Assembly: GCA_907163375.1 (NCBI GenBank)
Contig: CAJQUW010005782.1
Coordinates: 1-64,000, forward strand
Origin: Prostheceraeus crozeri
Lineage: Eukaryota; Platyhelminthes; Polycladida; Euryleptidae
DNA length: 64,000 bases
Reading direction: 5' to 3'
Shown here: positions 1 to 9,690 of the stretch, piece by piece
Layout: the number at the start of each line of letters is the position of its first letter
Numbering within the stretch: the stretch's first letter is position 1
The notes under the pieces: generated by a model
Told to the model about the DNA's origin: nothing
Databases searched by the model: none
What the model saw: the letters and a program-made list of their open reading frames with translations, nothing else
Position numbers and translations under genes: made by a program

Positions 1-150
1 AGTCTTTCAGTGAAGGCAATGAGTCAGTACTAATGCAAACGCCACGATGTTTTCGAACACTATTTGCTATTGAATGACGAAATGATATTCTTTTAGAATT
101 TGTTATGTGAACGTTTTGGACGTCACTAAGTTTCCATGTTCTTATGTAAT

Positions 151-389
151 GAGGCATGTTCCGAAAGCTATGTTTCAAATTTGAGTTTAATGTTTGCCTA
201 AAGTTTGTTATTTTATTAGCTCAACATATCGGAATGATGTTGAGTACAAATTCTTCACATATTCATTCACATTATGGCTACCTATTTATTAGTAATCATT
301 TCTACATATTGGAAAGATGTAGAAATTTCAATTTTAGTAAGACTACTTATGTATTAGTAAGTGTTGCTACATGTCGGAAGATGCAGCAA
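151..389. repeat. Array of four phased hairpins with a shared loop
   Basis: Four consecutive imperfect hairpins lie 65-80 bases apart. Stems pair at 151-157/170-176 (two G-T wobbles), 220-227/237-244 (perfect 8 bp), 298-307/317-326 (perfect 10 bp) and 364-372/381-389 (one mismatch). Stem sequences differ, but each loop carries a related core (TCGGAATG, TTGGAAAG, TCGGAAG, CCGAAAG). The last three units are also preceded by a TATTAG-like word. A decayed fifth unit may lie near 72-90. Conserved loops on varied but paired stems suggest structure rather than plain sequence is being kept. Function is unknown; the array sits directly past the 3' end of the polymerase remnant. Confidence 0.55.
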
Positions 390-436
390 TCGCAAGATCT
401 ATTACAAGTGGAATATTGTATTGTTTTTATTTAGAC

Positions 437-1328
437 TTAATCTACATCACCTGTGACAGGAAGGCATCTCCTTCTCTTCGACGGTGGGGGAAGACCTAGG
501 CTGTAGTGTCCATATGGTAATGATAAATTTTTATCCAGCCAACAGCGCTTATCCTCCCAAAGTGAAAGACCTCGCTTCCTAAATGATTTTGTGCTAACTA
601 TTTGATTTTTTGAATTTATAAATGTCATATCTTCAGTTGTATCATTCTCACTATAATAGACACTCTTATAGTCATTATGTTTCAATTTTTTAACTGCTGC
701 TCTCTGAATTCCTTTTGCACGTTTGATGCTATGATTCGTAGAGTCTAGATATTTCATTGAATACATTTTCGGTTTTAGTAGGATCATTTCCTCAAGCAAC
801 TTTCCAGCACACTCATCCTTAAAACAACCTAATCTAGCTTTGTTTGTAGTTGAGTATAGTCGGTGATGACTGTCATAGTTTGAAGAGTCAAACTTTTCAC
901 CGAAGTATAGAAGTATATCTTTCAGACGGACAGATGGTGATGTGTATAAACATAGGAAGAATCTGTCGGTATCACCTCCACAAAGCCGCGTTCTATTTAT
1001 CAGTGGACACCCTTTTAGATCATTGTAATATAATTGATGCACTTCCAACTTACTATAGTCAAGTACTGCTTGACCAACATATATTAATTTACTTAAAACT
1101 ACTGAAGGTTTGTACATTTCCATACCAACCAGATCTTCATCAAATATTTTGTGTCGAACATAGAGAGGATGACAATATCTGTAGTTGTTTCTCATTGTTG
1201 ACTAGTTTAAATTTTTTCCTTCTCCTTACATTTTCCATTGTCTTACTATATAAAGAATTATTTTTCAATTTGTAGAATGACTTGTCGAAGTCAGTGCTTG
1301 ATTGAGGCCTCTTTTGTGAGTTCATATC
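437..1328 (-). pseudogene. C-terminal fragment of a protein-primed type family B DNA polymerase (Polinton/adintovirus-like), frameshifted
   Basis: The remnant would have copied DNA of a protein-primed virus or Polinton-like transposon. Reading leftward, one frame (1325-1140) holds the fingers/palm signature DFDKSFYKLKNNS and KTMENVRRR. A second frame (about 1150-437) continues with FDEDLV, the LIYVGQAVLDYSKL block, a DTD catalytic pair in the context GGDTDRF, and downstream the SATNK-like, KPKMYSM and KRAKGIQRAAVKK blocks usual for the C-terminus of these polymerases. The switch near 1145-1160 is a frameshift. The exonuclease and most of the palm are missing, because the frame runs at once into the 138 aa ORF upstream. 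The usual YxDTDS is GGDTDR: both aspartates remain but the flanking Tyr and Ser are lost. Family assignment rests on motif order; Polinton and adintovirus polymerases cannot be separated here. Confidence 0.72.
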
Positions 1329-1743
1329 AATGTATGTTTTTAACCAAGGCTTTTGTGTGAATTTTATGTTTTAAAAACAGTGCATCGAATTCCGGCAATT
1401 CCTTGTAACCAACTCCTTCCTCTAATGCCTTTCTCCAATGAGTGGGAGCACTTTCAGGCAGATCAACACATTCTTTCTCGAAAGAGTCAATAGTTTTAAG
1501 AATCACCTGTTGCCATTTTGGAAAAGTCACTCGCATTTGTCTCATATTGCTATACCTTGATGTAGACATGCCATTACTGTGGAAGAATGGAACTTGAAGA
1601 TAAAAGCCATCATCACCATAATTCAAGGTTTGAAAGTAGAATGTATTTCCAATCCCTTGCACCTTTCGTGTCGGACGAAGCTTCAGGAGATCTTCCTCAA
1701 AAGCGTCACCTTCCTCTCTGATTGTATACATTTTCTGAGTCAT
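1327..1743 (-). CDS. Hypothetical protein, 138 aa, of the virus-like cluster
   Basis: I do not recognise this protein. It is acidic to neutral, has no signal peptide or membrane helix, and has a central aromatic stretch (residues about 33-60, with FYFQTLNYGDDGFYLQVPFF) that looks like a beta-rich core. A TATA box lies 85 bases upstream of its ATG, so the start is plausible. Its end abuts the polymerase remnant: the stop at 1327-1329 overlaps a third frame that continues with KTYIDMN into polymerase sequence, so the last 20 or so residues may be polymerase-derived and fused by a deletion. The body could be a structural or accessory protein of the element; that is inference from position only. 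Confidence 0.5.
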   Translation of the reverse strand: MTQKMYTIREEGDAFEEDLLKLRPTRKVQGIGNTFYFQTLNYGDDGFYLQVPFFHSNGMSTSRYSNMRQMRVTFPKWQQVILKTIDSFEKECVDLPESAPTHWRKALEEGVGYKELPEFDALFLKHKIHTKALVKNIH

Positions 1744-1827
1744 ATTTCAACAAGTACTAATTCGGAGCTTTCAACCAGCGCAAATGAATTGTCATTTGAA
1801 AGTGATAAAATATCATTAAAGCGTCTT

Positions 1828-1836
1828 CCTTATATA
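1828..1836 (-). promoter_or_regulatory. TATA box upstream of the 138 aa ORF
   Basis: Minus-strand TATATAAGG, 85 bases before the ATG at 1743. It resembles the box before the 184 aa ORF (CTATATAAGG), which supports separate transcription of each short gene. Confidence 0.5.
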
Positions 1837-1894
1837 CACCTGTATATGACTCATCAATCAAAGTGATGACGTGTCACTTTATGATTCGTTAACG

Positions 1895-2272
1895 TTATAT
1901 TAACATTGCAGCAGTTGCTGCAATCCTTCCAAGCGGACTATTGATTACACCATTAATACTGTTTCCAATATCATTTAACATACTTAGAAACCGACCACCA
2001 CCGCGCTGAATTAAGTTTCGCCTTTTCTTATCACTACTCCTTGGATCTGAAAACTTTTTTATGGGACGCAATAGAGGCTTGTAAATAGGTAGACATTTGT
2101 GTATTGCAAAAGCTAAATCGCGAATGAAGTCATCACTTGAATTTTGAATCAATTTACACTTCTTCTTATTATCATGTATCCTGTTTAACTTTCGCAACGC
2201 CTTTTTAAAATGACTTGAAGGTTTGAAGGACCGTTTCGATTGACGAGAAGATGCCTTCTGTTTTACAGACAT
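1895..2272 (-). CDS. Small highly basic protein with glycine-rich and hydrophobic tail, 125 aa
   Basis: The first 90 residues are dense in Lys, Arg and Ser (for example SSRQSKRSFKPSSHFKKAL and DKKRRNLIQ). Then comes a GGGRF motif, a glycine/asparagine-rich linker and an alanine-rich hydrophobic tail ending RIAATAAMLI. A basic DNA-binding body ending in a short membrane-seeking helix is the general layout of adenovirus/adintovirus core or membrane-lytic minor proteins, so a virion core or lytic role is possible. I see no direct sequence match, so this is inference from composition and from neighbours. The ORF is intact, follows the 184 aa ORF by about 200 bases, and has a TATA-like word 115 bases upstream. 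Confidence 0.5.
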   Translation of the reverse strand: MSVKQKASSRQSKRSFKPSSHFKKALRKLNRIHDNKKKCKLIQNSSDDFIRDLAFAIHKCLPIYKPLLRPIKKFSDPRSSDKKRRNLIQRGGGRFLSMLNDIGNSINGVINSPLGRIAATAAMLI

Positions 2273-2386
2273 TTTTATTCTAATATGGAAATAGATAATA
2301 CAATTACAATTTTTGCTTAGTACTTACAACATTATACACAAAAGTTTACAAGCACTCACATATCACGCAGAGTTTGTTGCTGGTAC

Positions 2387-2394
2387 TTATAAAA
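2387..2394 (-). promoter_or_regulatory. TATA-like box upstream of the basic protein ORF
   Basis: Minus-strand TTTTATAAG, about 115 bases before the ATG at 2272. It is weaker than the other boxes of the cluster because AT-rich background alone could give it. Confidence 0.3.
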
Positions 2395-2476
2395 TTACAC
2401 AAAACACTTAACAAGTTGTAGAGGGAAACTGATACACACTCACATCGGCTAGAGTCTGATTTGTAGCAGTTATGAG

Positions 2477-3031
2477 CTACTCAATGTCTTTCATTAGATG
2501 TTTTGAAATAGGACAGCACATACAGCAGGGCTTTGAATGGAAAGTCTTTAAAATATTGGCATAGTATGCCCGCAAACTGATCACCTCAGAATGTCCTTGA
2601 GCAGGCACATTGATGCTTACTGATGGCGGTCCACTGAATAAGTCCAATTTACATTTGTCACCCTTCTCGTCAAAGTAGCTGGAGGTGATAATGTCATGGA
2701 GACATGTATTGTGTTTCGGTTGGATACTGCTGCAGCAACAGCGAGAGTATTCCGGTACAATCTCAGTTTGAGCTAGTGGGCGAAATACTTCATTGAGCCA
2801 AAATCTTGCAACTCGTGTAAGAGCGTTGTTCACGACTCTCATTAACATTCTCTGCACCACAACGTCCTCTCCGCAGCGGAAATACTTCACTATTTCCTCA
2901 ATCAGATCCACCAAATCCGCTTTATAGCCAGTTATATTTACGGCAGAATAAAATATATTGCCGGTGAAGAGTTGACTTCGGTAAATTATTGAAATGGGAA
3001 TGTTGGTAGTGAACGACATGCTGATTGACAT
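2477..3031 (-). CDS. Hypothetical cysteine-rich protein, 184 aa, of the virus-like cluster
   Basis: I do not recognise this protein. The N-terminal 30 residues are hydrophobic and hydroxyl-rich without a clear signal peptide. Residues 35-90 look helical (DLVDLIEEIVKYF, then RVVNNALTRVARFWLNEVF). The C-terminal half carries a cysteine run (RCCCSSIQPKHNTC) and a second near the end (KPCCMCCPISKH), which could bind metal. It lies between the UBA-RING gene and the basic-protein gene, same strand, with a strong TATA box 47 bases upstream of the ATG. The frame is open with no breaks, in contrast to the polymerase remnant. A virus-element accessory or host-interaction protein is possible but unproven. 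Confidence 0.5.
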   Translation of the reverse strand: MSISMSFTTNIPISIIYRSQLFTGNIFYSAVNITGYKADLVDLIEEIVKYFRCGEDVVVQRMLMRVVNNALTRVARFWLNEVFRPLAQTEIVPEYSRCCCSSIQPKHNTCLHDIITSSYFDEKGDKCKLDLFSGPPSVSINVPAQGHSEVISLRAYYANILKTFHSKPCCMCCPISKHLMKDIE

Positions 3032-3077
3032 TGTATTAGCCTCAAATTATGCTTGAAATAGAACGGTACAATGTCCT

Positions 3078-3087
3078 CCTTATATAG
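3078..3087 (-). promoter_or_regulatory. TATA box upstream of the 184 aa ORF
   Basis: Minus-strand CTATATAAGG, 47 bases before the ATG at 3031. This is the best-placed core promoter of the cluster: transcription would start about 20 bases before the ATG. Confidence 0.55.
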
Positions 3088-3141
3088 AAAAGCCACACAA
3101 AGACACAATAGTGACCAATCACAGACGTGCATGATGACTCA

Positions 3142-3654
3142 TCATGCACGATATACAGTGACTGTTGAAGATATTTCTTGATCACAAAGGGAACAAGATG
3201 AAGTTTCAAAGGGTACATAACATGTAGAACACATAACGCTATGAGAACATGGTAAAAAGAGAAGGGATCTTTCCTGTTTAAAACATTTAACGCAGTTCCG
3301 TTCACATAATAATTTAAATGTCTCTTCTTCTAATTTCCTTCTGAAGTCACTTTTATTGGGAGAACTTTTTATTAAAACACTGTCAAATGTCTCCTTCTTT
3401 CCATATCGTTCCAATTTGATCCTCCTAATTTCACTATCATTGCAGTGTAGCATGGAGAAATCCTCTATCCACCTACGATCCAAATTGTGATTCATAGCAT
3501 GCTCATCTAGATCCATTAGTCGATCAACTAAATCACCAGCGTTGATATTTTCACTGAGATTTGTTACAGTTTCTATAGCTTTGAACGAATATCCAAGGTC
3601 TCTTGCGACAACCCACGACGTTGGGATACTAGTCATCATTATGTATGTCATCAA
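3142..3654 (-). CDS. UBA-like plus C3HC4 RING protein (IAP-type E3 ubiquitin ligase), 170 aa
   Basis: The C-terminal domain (about residues 118-160) has CVKC, then LLFLPCSH, CSTC and CSLC: all eight ligands of a C3HC4 RING, with the LPCSH and YRA-type ending typical of inhibitor-of-apoptosis and related RING ligases. Residues about 18-50 (DLGYSFKAIETV through DLVDRLMDLDE) resemble a UBA three-helix fold. The expected activity is E2-dependent ubiquitin transfer in the cytosol. There is no BIR domain, so direct caspase binding is not indicated. Large DNA viruses and virus-like elements often carry such ligases, and location at the head of the cluster fits. The TATA box is only 13 bases before the first ATG, so transcripts may start inside the listed ORF and translation may begin at Met6 or Met7 (3639 or 3636). 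Confidence 0.68.
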   Translation of the reverse strand: MMTYIMMTSIPTSWVVARDLGYSFKAIETVTNLSENINAGDLVDRLMDLDEHAMNHNLDRRWIEDFSMLHCNDSEIRRIKLERYGKKETFDSVLIKSSPNKSDFRRKLEEETFKLLCERNCVKCFKQERSLLFLPCSHSVMCSTCYVPFETSSCSLCDQEISSTVTVYRA

Positions 3655-3666
3655 ACAACTATCTCA

Positions 3667-3674
3667 TATTTATA
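3667..3674 (-). promoter_or_regulatory. TATA box upstream of the RING ORF
   Basis: Minus-strand TATAAATA, 13 bases before the first ATG (3654). A start site 25-30 bases downstream would fall past that ATG and favour the internal Met codons. Confidence 0.4.
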
Positions 3675-6507
3675 GCATAGTTTGTCTACGTAAAAAGGAA
3701 AATCAATGTGACTGTCATCTTGATTACAATGGTTGCAATAGTCACAATAGTCGCAATTGAGCAAACCCATTCAAAATCAAACAACGGACGTCTATCGGTA
3801 CGTACCCAAGTACTCAGAACCAAGTCACACAAGCTCGATCATAGACGTTCCGAAACACAGTGTACTCAACCGAGTGTACCAAACACATGTACCTATCCAG
3901 TAAAACAGATGTCATACATGTTCCTATTCATAACACTGAATTTTACATGTACCCATCCATGTACCTATCCCTCGCAAGTAGGGCACAGTTTTCACTACTG
4001 ATAAGGACGATAAATTCATTAAATTCATTGATTTATTATTTTAAATGATGGATGCAGTGATTAATCGATGCGCTTTTACCATACAAAAATATTTATGATA
4101 TCCGAGTGGCGAATTCAATTGCGAGATTTCAAATCTCGAGATCTCGACATCTTTAGGCGTTCGAGATTTCGACTATTCGAAATAACATTTTTCATCATGC
4201 ATGTATTCAACAAATGAAAATTAATGTTAAATAGGACTGTCTGTTGGGGTGATAGGTCAACTGTTTACGCCAAATGTATCCGTATTCCTATGCCCTCGTT
4301 TTAAAAACCATCTGAAAGTTAATTAGTGATCTGTTCTTTAAGATGCATTATGTTTAATGATTGTGTCCTAGAACTGCCTTTTAAATGAATGATCACTGTG
4401 ATTATCAATCATCCATGCATGCTAGCTGTGGTGAACATAGATGTTGAACAATTACTCCTAGTCAACAAATGTGTCTACTCAAAGCTGCATTTAAATAGTG
4501 ACTTCTTTCATTTAGATAATAATTTCTTTTTTGGGTTTATTCATCTTTCTTACTTGTTGCTCTAACAACCATGATCATCATTTTCAGAAATGAATTGATT
4601 TTTATAAATGATTTTTCGAGAGATTTCGTGTAATTACAAAAAGTTAAATGATGCCATTTGTATGACACGTTGTATGACATAAAACGGGAATATCCAGACA
4701 TATATTTCGGCATTAATAGAGAGAATTTGAAAAGAAGAGCAGATGTTGCGCCTTGTGAAAAATAAAGAGTCATGACCTCAAGAGTACGGACCTCTCGTCA
4801 TATTTGCGAGAACTCATAAAGCTTCTGCGTCAATGACCTGTGGGAACGAATCTTGCGAAAAACTGGCGAATGTCAGCTGCAGAATATCATGCTAAAGTTC
4901 AGTCATATTTGCGGGATATTCGCTGCGTTTTTCCGGCGCGAACCAAATCTCTATATGCCAGCTTTTTCTTTTTTTTTTCCTCTCTTATTTTCTTTAGTTA
5001 ATCCGCCTCTACAGTTCGTGCTCTATTTCTTCTCCCTCACGCTCCTCACATCACCACCACATAACAGTTATGGCCAATTCTCTACTAAAGCATAAGCCAG
5101 ACTCATTCTTTGATGATGATAAGAATATATAGAATCCGCATATATCAATTTTTTCATAACATTGCATTCTATTTCAATAATTTATGACACAATTAATTAA
5201 TTATGAATACTATTTTACTGCGACATTTAGAAGATAAATACTTTTTTTTACTTTTTTAGTTTTAAGAATTAAAAAATTAAAAAAGTTCCCTTTCAACATA
5301 TCGACAATATAATATATTGTCATGTGAAGGTAAGTAATATACGACTTACTACAAACTTACCACAAATCAGTTAGCGATTTCCCAGTTGCATTCTTCCATC
5401 AATCGCAAAAGTCACAGTAAACAAGACATCTACCAACTAATTAAACTAAAATTAATTAGCAAAATTAGCAACCTTTTCTTTTTTTGTTTTTTTTTTAATT
5501 AACTGATTTGACCATTTTCACATGCGGAGATAGTTTTTGCACGAAAAGAAACTTTTACACAAAATGATATAAAATTCTTTTACGACGACGCTTTTTTTTT
5601 TATTAAAAAAGAATGCGTTCCCCACAGGTGGTGACAAAGAATTTTTGCGTGGACTAATTACATCCCACCTCCTGACACCCTCTTTCATACTGAACGCAAA
5701 AGTTGTAAAATTATTTTATTACATTTTGTGCGGCGGGGTATTTCAAAAAGGGCATTTCTTCCGTACGATACATGTAGTCGGTCCCGTGATATCACGAATA
5801 ATACTTGGATTAAGGCGGGGAGAAAATGTATAAAAGAAGTCATTCTGCATTGTAGGCCTACAAATGTGCACAGTAATAACTTCTACAGGTGCCTGAATCT
5901 TCAATGAATAGAATTATCTTAACCTGCACACACAAAATGACCATTTTACCGTTGCAGGATTATAAGCTTCGATTAATCAACAAAGGAAAAGCAAATCGAA
6001 ATTGCGAATGATCTAATTGTAGCATATAACCACATCGTGTTTTAAGGCAAGATTTGGTTGTGTCACTGCAATGTCAAATTTGACTCTAAGCTGCATTACG
6101 GGCGGCACCGGATAGCCTGACACACCCTTTTATTGATTTTCTGTAGTATAGTAAGACAGAATATGATCTTTCTACGATGGAATTCTGTAATTTTGTGTAC
6201 AATAATCCTATGTCCGCCAATCAATCTTCGGTTCGTTTTGGATAAGTCGATGAAGTATCTTGATATATTTCCTTGAATTTATGTTCAGACGGGAAGATTA
6301 GGGCACTTGACCTCAGTCCATTCGAGCCTATGCGGGTTGAAAAGCAGTCAAGGCGGCCCGGGACGGTTCCAGCTGTAGAAAGACGGAGTTGCGTCTTTAT
6401 TTTCAAAATTCTAAAATTTTCTTCCAATTGACTTACCTTCATTATTCGCATTTTCAGTGGATTTTTGATTGATTCACATGCCTGTTTTCCACTCAATTTA
6501 ATACAAT
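3675..6507. other. Non-coding stretch, AT-rich
   Basis: No gene is supported. It holds three CATGTACC-type words at 3887-3968, a patch of overlapping TCGAGAT palindromic words at 4120-4165, a pyrimidine tract at 4965-4990 and poly-T runs near 5485-5500 and 5590. Short open frames here lack motifs. I could not find a terminal repeat that would close the virus-like cluster on this side. Confidence 0.5.
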
Positions 6508-6509
6508 TA

Positions 6510-7922
6510 CAGGGTTGTGCATTAAAATTGCATCACGTGATCAAAGACTTTGAAATCAATTTCTATATAAGCTTGTGTATCAGTGGCAGATTGATTATTC
6601 CTTTGCACCGATTTCTAGGCTGTGGATGACTTCTATTGTCATAAAATGCAAGTCTTCATCTATTATAAATGTTTGAGTTCAAACTTTCAAATTTGAATGA
6701 ACATACATCGGTTCTGCTTGTTTGCCACTATTCAGTGCATAGTGAGAATTCTACAATGACTGACACGCCAAATGAAGTTAGGGCAAAGATTATAGCCTTG
6801 TGGGAACATGCAGACAAAAGCACAAGACAGATAGCGGATGATCTGGACTTCGTACAATCGACCGTATCCAGGATTATTAAGCGATACCGAGAAACAGGCT
6901 CACATCAGAGTGACCGAGAACTGTGTCATCGTCCACGAAAGACTGACGAGCGTGACGACATAGCTCTTCTGCGTATCTCAGTCAAAAAGCCGCACGCCTC
7001 TTCATTGGAAATCGCCAATGAGTTGAGAGAACACTTTGATATCGATATTGACTCATCGACAGTTCGACGTCGTCTATTGGAAAACGATAGACCAGCTTAT
7101 CGACCGTTAAAGGCGCAGGTTCTTACTGACACCATGAAGAGGAAAAGACTTGACTGGTGCAAGAAACATAGGCATTGGACTGCTGAAGATTGGAGCAAAG
7201 TCATCTTCAGTGATGAAAGCTCTTTCGAACTTTAACCACCCTCGTCCCAATTCGTGCGTCGCAATCGTGGTCAAGCTCTAACTGAAGATCATTTCTGCAA
7301 GCATTTCGTCATCCAATAAAGGTCATGCTGTGGTCCTGCATATCAGTCCATGGCCCAGGTCGAGTTCATGTGGTTGAAGGCTCAATGAATTCCAACCAAT
7401 ATAAGGAAGTGATTTCTCATTGTGTAGTGCCTCAAATAATCGAGTGGTTTGGGACAGAAAATTATTGGTTTCAGCAGGATCTTGCACCGTGCCACACCTC
7501 AAGACAAGTGAAGGACTTTTTCCATGCAAAACATGTGCGCATCTTGACCTGGCCCGGTAACTCACCCGATCTTTCGCCGATTGAAAACATGTGGGCAATA
7601 GTGAAGCAGAGACTAAAGAAAAAGATGGTTCGCTCTAAGGTTGAACTTATCAACGAGTTTCTCACCATTTGGGTGAGGTCGGATGAACTAAAACCCATTT
7701 GTCAGGCACTTTATGCTTCAATGCCTCGCCGTGTATCAGCGTGCATAAAAGCCCGCGGTGGACCTATAGATTACTAATTGTATCACCTCACGATTCTTAT
7801 GTTCATTGAAATAGAAGTTTCTTAGATGAAAAATTGATTTTTACTTCAAAAGTTGTATAAAGGGAAGAATAGGATAATATCCTTCTTTTTATCAGGTGAT
7901 GCAATTTTAATCCACAACCCTG
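6510..7922 (+). mobile_element. Tc1-like DNA transposon with intact ends and TA duplication
   Basis: The ends are matching inverted repeats of at least 32 bp: CAGGGTTGTG opens the left end and its complement closes the right, with two mismatches. TA dinucleotides at 6508-6509 and 7923-7924 are the target-site duplication of Tc1/mariner. Total length is 1413 bp with a single broken transposase gene inside. The good end-to-end match points to moderate age; the ends could still be mobilised in trans if a related transposase existed. Confidence 0.9.
6756..7777 (+). pseudogene. Tc1-family DD34E transposase, broken
   Basis: The enzyme would cut and paste the element at TA sites. From the ATG at 6756 the first part contains paired helix-turn-helix domains (residues about 8-50, with RQIADDLDFVQSTVSRIIKRY, and a second near HASSLEIANELREH) and the first catalytic Asp in FSDESSF. 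A nonsense codon follows at 7233-7235, and a frameshift near 7305-7315 moves the rest to another frame. That frame holds WFQQDLAPCHTS with the second Asp, 34 residues, then WPGNSPDLSPIENMW with the Glu, so the DD34E spacing is intact. The ATG at 6756 is preferred over the in-frame ATG at 6669 because Tc1 proteins start close to the first helix. Two breaks make it non-functional. Confidence 0.9.
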
Positions 7923-7924
7923 TA

Positions 7925-9089
7925 GGTCCATAATTCAAGAAGTCCTTTTTAAAACTTAGGTAGGCCTACAGTGCGCAAATAAACCGAATTGTGCGACGAT
8001 TTAATAATTAAAAACCTTGTTATAACGACCATGCTAGTTCTCTACTACGAATAACACCAAACGGCAAAGGAAAGGCCTATTTCAGGCCAAAATGCTAAAT
8101 ATCTGGATGCATTCATAAAGAAAAATTACGAAATTGACTTTAAAATGATCTGCCACCTCTTCAAGCTTGAATAAAGATAATTGATGGGAATGTCAGGGAA
8201 CCCTAGATGCCAAGGAAGTGACATGCAGGCACTTATCATCACTTCCGTATACACCAAAAGTAAAATTTTCAAGATGATCTCCCCTCTACAAGTTGCCATT
8301 TAAGACTTGAAACTGCTTTTGAAAAAGTCGTTAAAAAATTTGATTATTGACTAGCATATAAGTTTGATTAAGATTTCTACGGGAGCGAATGGGTACGGGT
8401 ACAGAAAAAAAGAATTTCTGTGTGGGTGCGGATGAGAAAAATCGTTTACTCGGAAAGGCTCTGTTGTATTACAATCGGCATTTTCATCACTATTCGCTTC
8501 TCACAAGAGAAAATAGTGGATTGGAATTTAGATATCAAATCACCTTCTTGTAGTAAATGATGAGTAGTTTACTTCAAGCACAGACATGAAAAAAACCATG
8601 TAGTCTTGTAGTCTTTACATCAGCTATATTCTCAATTGGATGTAAACGCTAATTAATTTTACTTAAGACTTAAAGTTCATGCATCATAATTGTAAAGAAT
8701 CAACTATTGAAACAAGTAGGCCTAAATGAGATGCGTGCTACAAACATAAAGTGAGGTTTCAAAAGTTATCGAAGAAGCATGCAATATAGAGATAGTATGT
8801 AAATGGGTTATGCACCAAACAATCTCCTGAATAATCCTGAGAGATATCAGTTTGTGAATTAGCCATGTTTAGCATAATATCAAGGAAATATCTGAAGGTA
8901 CAATGTTTGTCCCACGATGGTGAGTAGTGATGGCAGTGCAAGTAGTGCGATCAATGAAATGACCATTACATTGATTGCATTAATTAATTGCAATTATTTG
9001 ATGACCCCAATCAAGAAATTGTCATTATTCTATCATAACAATCAATTAATAGCGATCAACCAATTGCAATGCAACTAATGTTTGATAAC
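7925..9089. other. Non-coding stretch between Tc1 and Harbinger elements
   Basis: No gene, RNA or element is supported. The right end (8960-9080) is rich in ATTGATTGCA/TTAATTAATTGCAAT-type words on both strands, a simple AT-rich repeat next to the Harbinger left end. Confidence 0.4.
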
Positions 9090-9289
9090 CCCCAGAGTGA
9101 TGTGCACCCTGTGGCTATTGCAAATTTGTGAGTCTGCCTAGTTCTACGTGGCTCCTCTTCTTGACAGGCAGGATCAAAGAAAACACATGTAAATCCAAAG
9201 GGAAGCAGATTGAAACTTCGACAAAATGTTTACTAACATGCTTCTGATCGTTAATGTGTATGCGAGAAGTGATGGGGTCTTGCTGATCT

Positions 9290-9625
9290 CTTGATCAACG
9301 TGATCAACAGCTAAAATCATGATTTGACCTACAGCTTGTGATAATTTGTTTGCTGATGTGCTTGTCAAATAGCTGCTTGTAATCAACAGCTCTTGACATT
9401 GATCAACAGTCAATTTACATGCAGCTGATGATAATCAACAGCTTAAAATAGTTTTGACGTCAGAAGGGGAATCTCTGACGCTTGTTAACAGAAAGCTGAT
9501 TGTTAAAATGGCTTTCTGATGTGATGATTCAAGCAAAATTCGATTTAACAGACAGCTGGTCTGGTGATCATTGAAAGCAACTCCTATAAACATTTTTCAG
9601 CTAACTGTTGATCAACAGCTTAACT
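9290..9625. repeat. Left subterminal GATCAACAGCT array of the Harbinger element
   Basis: The word (G/A)ATCAACAG(C/T) recurs at 9302, 9381, 9401, 9433 and 9611, with looser or inverted copies between (AGCTGCTTG, CAGCTGATG). Similar arrays bind Myb-like protein or transposase in Harbinger systems; here that role is inferred. Confidence 0.6.
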
Positions 9626-9690
9626 ATCACAATCTTGGCCTTTGCACTATTGAATCATCACCTATCTGATGATCAGAAGCGCGAAGTCAA

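Noticed and set aside
151..389. CRISPR-like array
   Set aside because: Units are hairpins with differing stems and unequal spacing in a eukaryotic genome; no repeats of CRISPR type.
156..434. 92-codon plus-strand frame across the hairpin array
   Set aside because: It only spans the hairpins and has no motif; the stems and loops explain its composition.
850..1275. 141-codon plus-strand frame
   Set aside because: Antisense shadow of the polymerase remnant.
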